Assembly (NCBI GenBank): GCA_041396905.1
Contig: JAWKXQ010000004.1
Location: 1-64,000, forward strand
DNA: 64,000 bases
Source: JACXVD01 sp020446665
GTDB lineage: Bacteria > Pseudomonadota > Alphaproteobacteria > Sphingomonadales > Sphingomonadaceae
Direction of reading: 5' to 3'
A model generated the notes under the pieces. The model was not told the origin of the DNA. It searched no databases and worked only from the letters and a program-made list of their open reading frames with translations. Positions 57,778 through 64,000 of the stretch are shown here, one piece after another; within the stretch, counting starts at the first letter, position 1, and the number at the start of each line of letters is the position of its first letter. A program made the position numbers and the translations under genes.

Positions 57778-58347
57778 TCAATGTGGTTCGACCCAGCCGA
57801 TCGTCCCGTCGCGGCGGCGGTAAACCATATTATGCCGCCCGGTGCCAGCATTTTTGAAGAACATGGCGTTGGTATCGCGCAGGTCCAGCATCATCACAGC
57901 GTCGGCCACGCTGGTCTCGGGGATGTCCACACGGGTCTCGGCAATGATCGGCGGAGCGTCAGGCGCTTCCTCTTCCTCGACCTCAGGTTCATCACTCGCA
58001 AAGATGGTATAAGCTGCTTCTTCTTCCTTGAGCGAGAAGGCTGCCTGTTCGTGGCGATCCTTCAGGCGCCGCTTGTAGCGCCGCAGCTGTTTGTCGATCT
58101 TTTCCGCCGCATTATCCAGCGCAACATGCGCATCATGCGCTTCACCGTGGCTCTTGAGAATCATGCCCTGCATCACATGAGTGACAATGTCGCAGCCAAA
58201 GGCCCCGGCGGGTGCCTTGCTGAATGTCACATGCGAAGAAATCGCACGGCTGAAATATTTCTCGACTATCGCGTTCAGGCGGTCTTCTACATGCTGCTGC
58301 AGTGCTGCACCGGTTTCGATCTGGTGGCCTGAAACGCGGATATCCAT
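57778..58347 (-). CDS. hpf: Ribosome hibernation promoting factor, long form
   Basis: The 189-residue protein has the N-terminal RaiA domain (MDIRVSGHQIETGAALQQHVEDRLNAIVEKYF, then AEKIDKQLRRYKRRLKDRHEQ), an acidic linker (EVEEEEAPDAPP), and a C-terminal dimerising domain (VADAVMMLDLRDTNAMFFKNAGTGRHNMVYRRRDGTIGWVEP). The long form makes 100S ribosome dimers in stationary phase. ptsN lies downstream, 128 bases away, in the usual order. Confidence 0.94.
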   Translation of the reverse strand: MDIRVSGHQIETGAALQQHVEDRLNAIVEKYFSRAISSHVTFSKAPAGAFGCDIVTHVMQGMILKSHGEAHDAHVALDNAAEKIDKQLRRYKRRLKDRHEQAAFSLKEEEAAYTIFASDEPEVEEEEAPDAPPIIAETRVDIPETSVADAVMMLDLRDTNAMFFKNAGTGRHNMVYRRRDGTIGWVEPH

Positions 58348-58383
58348 AGTTCCGTTCTCCTTCTTGGCGCGAAAACAGCAGCC

Positions 58384-59066
58384 TCAGCTGCCCCAGATGG
58401 GCGCTTCCATCCGGTCAATAAACTGTTTGTGCCGGGCGAGTTCTTCCTCGCTGGCTGAATGGGGGCGGGGTTCCCGCCGTTCACGCTTCACCGTCTCGGT
58501 GCGTGGCATGGCAATGATGGTGGTTTCGGCAATGCTGGTTTCCGCAGCAAGTTCCAGCCCGATCTGACGCCCGCCGGTCAGTTCCACATAAAGCTGGGCA
58601 AGCAATTCCGCATCGAGCAACGCGCCATGCTTCACGCGGTGGCTGCGGTCGATGCCATAGCGCGAGCACAGCGCATCGAGCGAGAGCTTCGCGCCGGGAT
58701 GTTTCTTGCGCGCCAATGCCACCGTGTCGATCATCCGGCTGGTGCTGACTGGCTCCAGCCCGACCATTTCCAGCTCGGTATTGATAAAGCCGAAGTCAAA
58801 CCCGGCATTATGGGCAACCAGCGGGTCGTCACCGAGGAATTCCAGGAATTCGGCGGCTTTTTCGGCAAAGAGTGGCTTGTCGGAGAGAAAGGCGATGGAC
58901 AGGCCTGCGGCCTCTGCCTGTTCGGGCATGTCACGTTCGGGATTGAAGTAGCAATGCCAGGTATTTCCGGTCTGCACCCGGTTGACCAGTTCGATACATC
59001 CGATTTCCCTGACAGTGCTAGTCGGATCGAGGCCAGTGGTTTCCGTATCGAAAACAATCTACGCAT
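58384..59066 (-). pseudogene. dnaQ: DNA polymerase III epsilon subunit, frameshift near the start
   Basis: Residues from about 36 on form an intact frame: PERDMPEQAEAAGLSIAFLSDKPLFAEKAAEFLEFLGDDPLVAHNAGFDFGFINTEL (exonuclease II), DTVALARKKHPGAKLSLDALCSRYGID and HGALLDAELLAQLYVEL. Before it IVFDTETTGLDPTS (exonuclease I) is in frame, but a stop precedes it because one base is missing after ATG CGT (59066). The normal start would be MREIVFDTETT. Two codons also seem lost near TSTVREIG. The protein is the proofreading subunit of Pol III and is needed, so a sequence error is likely. Confidence 0.85.
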
Positions 59067-59146
59067 TGGCATCAATATCGGACTCTCTTGCGCTGGTGGC
59101 AAAGGGGGGATATGCGTGAAATTTAAGCCTGAAATTAACCGAGCAA

Positions 59147-59714
59147 TCAGGCGACAAGATCGCTGACCTGAATTTCGGTCTGCGCCAGCCCTTCTCCCTG
59201 TATCGATGATGTGGTCGCGCGCGCGTTTTTCCGCGTCAGGCACCTGCCAGGCGAGGATCTGTGCGAATTTTCCGGCGTCATGCCGGGGCAGGCCAGAACC
59301 CGCGCGCGCTGAATATCGGCCGGGGCGGAGACAACCACCACTGCATCAACCTGTTCCCAGCCCTTTTCGAACAGGAGCGGGATATCGAACACCACCATCG
59401 GTGCCCCGCCATGTTCGATCAGGAAATCCTGCCGCCAGGCAGCAACAGCCAGGTGGACAATCGCCTCCAGCCGGGCAAGCGCCCGGCATCATCGCCAAAG
59501 ACCTGCGCACCCAGTTCGGCGCGTTTGACGCGCTTCGGCCCGGTCGTGCCGGGAAAGGCGGCTTCGATCTCGGGAGCAGCTCTCCGTAGCCCTTGCAGCC
59601 GGTGCACTTCGACATCGGCATCGAAGACCGACACGCCGGCACGGCGGAACATCTCTGCCACGGTAGATTTGTCTCGATGGAGCCGGTGAGGCCAAGGTAC
59701 CCAGGCCCAGACAT
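59147..59714 (-). pseudogene. coaE: Dephospho-CoA kinase, frameshifted in this sequence
   Basis: CoaE pieces are in order but in different frames: GYLGLTGSI (P-loop start), AEMFRRAGVSVFDADVEVHRLQG, EIEAAFPGTTGPKRVKRAELGAQVFGDDA, VVFDIPLLFEKGWEQVDAVVVVSAPADIQRARVLA and GLAQTEIQVSDLVA. The frame changes at least four times in about 190 codons. The enzyme makes the last step of coenzyme A synthesis and is essential, so the gene cannot be a real pseudogene unless a copy exists elsewhere. The start is about 59714 and the stop about 59147; the span is not a multiple of three. Confidence 0.85.
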
Positions 59715-60565
59715 ACGGTAAGCACCTTGCGCAAAGGCATCATCCTGCTCGCGCGGCGGAGCAATGCCGTGAATTTTCTCCGAAGGCCAGCGCAATATGC
59801 CCGATCAACATGGACAGACCATCGACCGTCCGGAAACCCGCTGCACGCGCCGCCTGCAACAAAGGTGTATCAAGCGGGTGCGTGACAATATCATAGAAAA
59901 TGCTCCCCGGCGTACCGAGGCTCAGGTCAAAGGCGAGCGAGGCTGACCCTGCATCCCCAGCGGGCTGGCATTGACGACGAGGTCAAGACGGCCTTCCCAG
60001 GCATCAAATGCGAAATCGGTTGGCTCCGCAAAGTGGTCGAGCGCAATGGCATATTGCTCGCCATCGGGTGCCAGTTCGTCGAGCATGGCCCGCGCTTTGC
60101 CCGGATCGCGCCCGGCCAGCACCAGCGTAAAACCTTCCTGTGCCAGCGCGACGACAATCACCCGCGCTGCCGCCGTCCCCAGGATGCGCGCCATTGCAGA
60201 AAGCAAAGGTGCGGCCTACGCAGTTCCGCCCGGATTCGAGGAATCCCCCGCATCGGTATTATACCCGGTGAGCACGCCATCCTGCTCCCGCCGCTGCTGT
60301 TCACCACGCCAATTGCTCTGGCCAGCGGTCGAGCCGAGTCGGTAGCAGCATCGGAGCCTGTTTATGCGGCATGGTAACGTTGCAGCCGCGCGCCAATCCG
60401 GGCGGGCGCAGGCCTGCGCAACATAGGCAGCCAGATCCTCTGGCAAGACATGCGCCCGGCCATATTCGCCGGCGAGACCCGCCTGTGCCAGCCAGTGGGT
60501 ATGGATCGCCGGCGATTTGGACTGGGCGATGGGATGCGCGTCACTTCCGCAAAGGGAATGCTCAC
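59712..60565 (-). pseudogene. aroE: Shikimate dehydrogenase, frameshifted in this sequence
   Basis: AroE pieces include PIAQSKSPAIHTHWLAQAGLAGEYGRAHVLPEDLAAYVAQACARPDWR, DGVLTGYNTDAG, AAARVIVVALAQEGFTLVLAGRDPGKARAMLDEL, AFDAWEGRLDLVVNASPLGMQGQ and HPLDTPLLQAARAAGFRTVDGLSMLIGH. They lie in order over about 850 bases, with frame changes between them. The start is GTG 60565, overlapping the maf stop by four bases. The NADPH-binding GlyRich turn (LGTAAARVIVV) is partly visible. aroE makes shikimate in aromatic amino-acid synthesis. As with coaE, a low-accuracy sequence is the likely cause. Confidence 0.82.
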
Positions 60566-61127
60566 GATTGCAGTTCCCCAAATTCGCGCAAGGCAGCGAG
60601 CACTGGCAGCGGCATGCCCAGCGTGAACTGGTCGCCAGCAGCTATGCTTTCGAATGAACACACCCGTAACCTCGATCCGGAAAACGCCTACGTAGCCAAC
60701 TTCGGCCATTCCGCGATGAGATAGGCATCAATGAAGACGTCAGACGGATGCGGACCGCGAGCGCGGCCACGATCTGCGTGGCTCCAGCACCTCGCATCGC
60801 GGACAAAGGCGGCGGCGCTGTACCGTTCCATCATTTAACCGAAACGGCGCAAATGGATTGCAGCCTGTTCGCGATCGCCGGCTTATCGAAGCGCTGGCTG
60901 CTTTACAACAACCAGCGAGGTCGCTGCCGAGAACCAGTACGCCAGGATGCGTCAGCAGCGAAACGGCTTGCGCTTTCGCCTCAGCAAGCGAACGGGCCCG
61001 TCAGGCGGAGGCATCCCGAGCGGTGCTCAATGCGCGTTCATCCAGCTTCGCCGGAACAGCTGCGAAGGACGCGCCTGCTGCCTCAGCGTCGTCTGGCGCG
61101 AGCTGCTTTCGAAGCGAGCACAATCAT
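60562..61127 (-). pseudogene. maf: Maf-like nucleotide pyrophosphatase, frameshifted
   Basis: The start MIVLASKA (ATG 61127, corresponding to the family's MIVLASKS) and the end VGYVGVFRIE, then FESIA.GDQFTLGMPL.PVLAALREFGELQS, are clear, but the middle is broken by indels. Maf-type proteins hydrolyse non-canonical nucleoside triphosphates (dTTP/UTP or m7GTP). The stop overlaps the aroE start by four bases. ppsR lies just upstream. Confidence 0.75.
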
Positions 61128-61137
61128 ATGGGCTTGG

Positions 61138-61969
61138 TCACGGCGCAGCAGGTTCGGCCTTTTTCCGGCGTTCATTTTCATCAGGTTGAGCACGGCAGCG
61201 GCGGTTTCCTCGATCGAGCGGCGGGTGACGTCGATCACCGGCCAGCCATTATCGGCAAACATGCGGCGAGGCGAACCCGGTTCGTCCTTCACCCGTCGGC
61301 ATCGACATGGGCGGTCTCGGTCGCTTCATTGAGGCTGAGCAAGCGGTTTCGCCGCACCTGGATCAACCGCTCAGGCGCAGTGATCAGCCCCACCACCAGC
61401 GGATGCCGCAATCCGAACAGCACAGGCGGAGGGGGGCTTTCCACCACCAGCGGGATATTGGCGACCTTGTAACCACGATTGGCGAGGTAGATGCTGGTCG
61501 GTGTCTTGGAAGTGCGCGACACACCGGCCAGCACGATATCGGCCTGTTCCCAATTCTCCCAGCCGACCCCGTCATCATGCGCGATCGTATACTGAATCGC
61601 TTCGACACGGCGGAAATAGGCTTCGTCCATCAGATGCTGGCGGCCGGGGCGGCCCCGCGCCTGCTGGCCCAGCTGGCGTTCCAGAGCTGTGGTTACATCG
61701 TCCAGCACCGCCACGGCCGGGAGCGATAGGCGCGTGCAATGCTCCTCCAGCCGCAACCGGGTTTCAGGATTGACCAGAGTGAACAGGACAAGCCCGGGAT
61801 TGGCTGCTATCTCATCAATGATCCGGTCAAGATGCTGCTGTGACCGGACCATAGGCCAGAAATGGCGGATGACATCGACATGCTCGAACTGGGCAAGAGC
61901 GGCCTTGGCTATCATCTCCAGCGTTTCGCCGGTAGAATCGGACAACAGATGGAGATGAATACGGGACAT
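61138..61969 (-). CDS. ppsR: Pyruvate,water dikinase / PPDK regulatory protein, C-terminus frameshifted
   Basis: The start is ATG 61969. The frame runs MSRIHLHLLSDSTGETLEMIAKAALAQFEHVDVIRHFWPMV, then VRSQQHLDRI, VGLFTLVNPE-type and GVSRTSKTPTSIYLANRGYKVANIPLV (P-loop), and stops being conserved at about 61290. The continuation is in another frame: RRMFADNGWPVIDVTRRSIEETAAAVLNLM and a stop near 61138 after NERRKKAEPAAP. So one indel lies near 61290 and another near the end. The protein is a bifunctional kinase/pyrophosphorylase controlling PEP synthesis. The N-terminal 225 residues are clean. Confidence 0.85.
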
Positions 61970-62297
61970 GGAGCCGGTTCTGCTTTCGCCTGCGGAGCCT
62001 GTGGACAGATCACGGCATAAACCACGGGATGGAATGGCGGACAAGTTCGGGATGGAATTCCCTCCCCGATACCAGCCATTTCAAACAGGATTTGTGGACA
62101 GGGCAGCAATGCCATCAACAGGGTGGGGATAATGGGGATAAGGATTCATTGACGCGGCCCCGTCAGGAGTCGCAAGCCAGCCGCCTCTGTTCAAGCCGGG
62201 AGAAATCGGGCAGAGGCGCGCTGTCCCCGATATCCACAGGGCCAACAGACTCCTACATCCTTCTATAAATATACTTTTATTTAGTTTGGACTCTCCG
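61970..62297. other. Candidate chromosomal origin of replication (oriC)
   Basis: The gap between divergent ppsR and hemE holds DnaA-box-like sites: TGTGGACAG (62000-62008 and 62093-62101), an exact tandem pair TGGGGATAA (62124-62132 and 62133-62141; both one base from TGTGGATAA) and ATATCCACA (62230-62238, one base from TTATCCACA). A stretch of about 28 bases from 62261 is strongly AT-rich (TATAAATATACTTTTATTTA), unlike any other in this GC-rich window, fitting a DNA unwinding element. The Caulobacter origin also lies beside hemE. This is a strong candidate but needs a skew test. Confidence 0.7.
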
Positions 62298-63323
62298 ATG
62301 CCTGGTCTTCTCCTCGATACGCTGAACGGTAAAGCAAGCGAGCGCGTGCCCATGTGGCTCATGCGTCAGGCCGGGCGCTATTTGCCGGAATATCGGGAAT
62401 TGCGGGCGCAGAAAGGCGGGTTTCTCGAACTGGCCTATGACAGCGAAGCAGCAGCGGAAGTGACCTTGCAACCGATCCGCCGGTTCGGTTTTGACGGGGC
62501 GATCCTGTTTTCCGATATCCTCGTCATTCCGCACGCCATGGGGCAGGATTTGTGGTTCGAAGCGGGTGAGGGTCCAAGGCTGGCACCCAAGCTGCTGGAT
62601 GGGCTGTTAGAAGGTCTCTCAGCGGCTCCTGAGAGGCTGGACCCGGTCTATGGGACTGTCCGCCTGTGTCGTGCTGCTCTGGGCCCGGAAACAACCATGC
62701 TGGGCTTTGCCGGCTCCCCCTGGACTGTGGCGACCTATATGGTGGCCGGGCAAGGATCGAAAGATCATGCCGAAACGCGTGCTCTCGCCTATCGCGATCC
62801 TGCGGCTTTCAGCGCTCTGATTGGCGCGATTGAACGCGCGACGATTGATTATCTCATTGGCCAGATCGACGCGGGTGTAGAAGCTGTGCAATTGTTTGAC
62901 AGCTGGGCCGGTTCGCTGGCGCCGGATGAGTTCGCGCGTTGGGTGATTGCGCCCAATGCGCGGATCACCGCTGCCTTGCATGAAGCGCGCCCTGGCACGT
63001 CAGTTATTGGTTTCCCCAAGGGTTCCGGCGCGAAGTTGCCTGCCTATGCGCGCGAAACGGGCGTTGATGCGGTGGGCGTTGACGAAACAATCGACCCTGA
63101 ATGGGCGGCGCGGGAATTGCCTGTCGATCTGCCGGTGCAGGGTAATCTCGATCCCCTGCTGCTGCTGGCGGGCGGGGACAGGCTGGTTGAACGCACGCAA
63201 TTCATCCTGCGCGCCTTTGCCGGGCGGCCACATGTGTTCAATCTGGGCCACGGGATCGGGCAGCACACACCGATCGAGCATGTCGAGCGGCTGGTGGCCA
63301 CTGTGCGAGGCTGGCAGGGGTGA
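62298..63323 (+). CDS. hemE: Uroporphyrinogen decarboxylase
   Basis: The 341-residue protein has the HemE signatures PMWLMRQAGRYLPEYRELRAQKGGFLELAYDSEAAAEVTLQPIRRFGFDGAILFSDILVIPHAMG (Arg and Asp of the active site), PWTVATYMVAGQGSK, FDSWAGSLAPDEF and the C-terminal PHVFNLGHGI.QHTPIEHVERLV. It makes coproporphyrinogen III in heme and bacteriochlorophyll synthesis. The start is ATG 62298, just past the AT-rich end of the oriC candidate. hemJ follows after 31 bases. Confidence 0.96.
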   Translation: MPGLLLDTLNGKASERVPMWLMRQAGRYLPEYRELRAQKGGFLELAYDSEAAAEVTLQPIRRFGFDGAILFSDILVIPHAMGQDLWFEAGEGPRLAPKLLDGLLEGLSAAPERLDPVYGTVRLCRAALGPETTMLGFAGSPWTVATYMVAGQGSKDHAETRALAYRDPAAFSALIGAIERATIDYLIGQIDAGVEAVQLFDSWAGSLAPDEFARWVIAPNARITAALHEARPGTSVIGFPKGSGAKLPAYARETGVDAVGVDETIDPEWAARELPVDLPVQGNLDPLLLLAGGDRLVERTQFILRAFAGRPHVFNLGHGIGQHTPIEHVERLVATVRGWQG

Positions 63324-63354
63324 CTTTGCCCGATTGCCACCCTACATTCGGCCT

Positions 63355-63798
63355 ATGCAGGACGCACTTTCCATGACTTATTTCTGGCTCAAGGCCGGGC
63401 ATATCATCTTTGTGATCTTCTGGATGGCGGGGCTGTTCATGCTGCCGCGCTATTTCGTCTATCATCAGGAGGCTGAGCCGGGGTCGGAAGAAGAAGCGCG
63501 CTGGGTTGATCGCGAGCGCAAGCTGCAGAAGATCATCCTGCTGCCTTCGATCATCGTCGTATGGGTGCTGGGCCTGCTTCTCGCGTACCAGATCGGCGCT
63601 TTCACGCAGGGCTGGTTCCATTTGAAGCTGCTGCTGGTGCTGATGCTGTCGGCCTATCACGGCTATCTTGCTGCCTATGCCAAGAAGCTGGCGCGGGGTG
63701 TGCGGTCTCTCACTGGCAAACAATTGCGGCTGTTGAATGAAGTGCCCGGTCTGGCAGCGGCGCTGATCGTTGTGCTGGTGGTCGTCAAACCCTTCTGA
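63355..63798 (+). CDS. hemJ: Protoporphyrinogen oxidase HemJ (CopD family)
   Basis: The protein has 147 residues (ATG 63355; ATG 63373 gives MTYFWLKAGHI). Its four hydrophobic helices carry LKAGHIIFVIFWMAGLFMLPRYFVYHQEA (His in the first helix), LLPSIIVVWVLGLLLAYQIGAF, WFHLKLLLVLMLSAYHGYLAAYAKKLARG and VPGLAAALIVVLVVVKPF, matching HemJ. It oxidises protoporphyrinogen IX to protoporphyrin IX in proteobacteria without HemY/HemG. Its pairing with hemE supports this role. Confidence 0.88.
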   Translation: MQDALSMTYFWLKAGHIIFVIFWMAGLFMLPRYFVYHQEAEPGSEEEARWVDRERKLQKIILLPSIIVVWVLGLLLAYQIGAFTQGWFHLKLLLVLMLSAYHGYLAAYAKKLARGVRSLTGKQLRLLNEVPGLAAALIVVLVVVKPF

Positions 63799-63826
63799 GT
63801 CTCTCACCGGGTCACCACAATCCGAA

Positions 63827-63855
63827 TTGACGCTGGCGCAGGGCAGGCGTAATGA
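63827..63855 (+). promoter_or_regulatory. Promoter of rho
   Basis: TTGACG (63827-63832) and TAATGA (63850-63855) are 17 bases apart and read toward rho. The predicted transcript would begin about 95 bases before the rho ATG. Confidence 0.65.
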
Positions 63856-63874
63856 GGCGCTGTTCCCGGCTGAT

Positions 63875-63893
63875 GCTGCATGAGACATGCAGC
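63875..63893 (+). promoter_or_regulatory. Hairpin in the rho leader
   Basis: GCTGCATG (63875-63882), loop AGA, and CATGCAGC (63886-63893) form a perfect 8-bp stem in the 5' leader, 62 bases before the rho ATG. It could take part in autoregulation of rho by its own leader, which is known in other bacteria; here it is only a position-based idea. Confidence 0.4.
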
Positions 63894-63955
63894 AGGTCCG
63901 CTTTCTCCAAGCCCATAGACCCGCCGGCCATCCCGAATATCTGGAATACACAATT

Positions 63956-64000
63956 ATGCATCTGAAAGACCTCAAGAAAAAAACTCCGGCTGAGCTGGTT
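63956..64000 (+). CDS. rho: Transcription termination factor Rho, N-terminal fragment (cut by window end)
   Basis: The first 15 residues, MHLKDLKKKTPAELV, are those of alphaproteobacterial Rho. The rest lies beyond the window end. The order hemE-hemJ-rho near the origin is known for alphaproteobacteria. ATG 63956 is preceded by a long leader with its own promoter and a hairpin. Confidence 0.9.
   Translation, partial: MHLKDLKKKTPAELV

Noticed and set aside
58950..61300. True pseudogene cluster (loss of coaE, aroE, maf, dnaQ)
   Set aside because: The genes are essential or near essential and the damage is evenly scattered; sequence error is simpler, though not proven.

Overview
The window is a high-GC (about 60% or more by eye), gene-dense chromosomal segment of an alphaproteobacterium. 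Gene content and order point to Sphingomonadales, most likely Erythrobacteraceae. Evidence for this: an MmcB-type repair protein, a PopZ-like protein, an UrcA protein, a Pcm-tolC-popZ run, a ctaA-rplM-rpsI neighbourhood, the order ppsR/maf/aroE/coaE/dnaQ opposite hemE/hemJ/rho, and a SUF (not ISC) iron-sulfur operon. The assignment comes from gene families and synteny; no database search was run.

Layout. 1-760 looks like the end of an integrated element at a tRNA-Arg locus: a cut-off ORF, an intact tRNA-Arg(CCG) and, 122 bp away, the 5' half of a second tRNA-Arg. 882-9225 holds MmcB, a fatty acid hydroxylase, a PAS protein with a very acidic middle, and a tight envelope cluster (esterase, M48-TPR protease, DsbA-like protein, PDZ-M48 protease). 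9321-11332 is a LytS/LytTR two-component pair; a second one lies at 44574-46548. 11407-23063 is mostly housekeeping (nadC, RNase T2, tadA, rpmB, M23 peptidase, xseA, purD, adenosine kinase) with a 278-bp inverted-repeat element at 13002-13279. 23105-29641 is the suf operon (IscR-like regulator, sufB, two extra genes, sufC, sufD, sufS, a DUF59 protein, sufA) with a palindromic operator in front. 29702-39124 contains an AraC regulator, a candidate small RNA, pyrD, ggt, an acyl-CoA ligase, and a thiS/thiG operon with two membrane or anchored proteins between the two genes. 41452-58347 contains rplM-rpsI, fumarase, Pcm-TolC-PopZ, an S9 peptidase, erpA, xth, a SleB hydrolase, ptsN and hpf.

Two islands stand out as damaged sequence. 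In 39222-40290 (heme A synthase, ctaA) and about 58950-61290 (dnaQ start, coaE, aroE, maf, ppsR end) every gene carries several small indels and substitutions, although coaE and dnaQ should be indispensable and flanking genes are clean. The simplest reading is low-accuracy consensus, such as gap filling with uncorrected long reads, rather than gene decay. Between ctaA and rplM lies about 1 kb with atypical codon use and one intact ORF of unknown family.

The strongest biological signal is 61970-62297, between ppsR and hemE. It has DnaA-box-like sites, including two exact tandem 9-mers, and an AT-rich stretch unlike anything else in the window, beside hemE as in the Caulobacter origin. It is a good candidate for the chromosomal oriC, followed by hemE, hemJ and the start of rho. 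I did not find a clearly new defence or mobile system. The most novel leads are the tRNA-Arg junction, the foreign-looking 1-kb segment, the small-RNA candidate at 30750-30885 and several palindromic operators.
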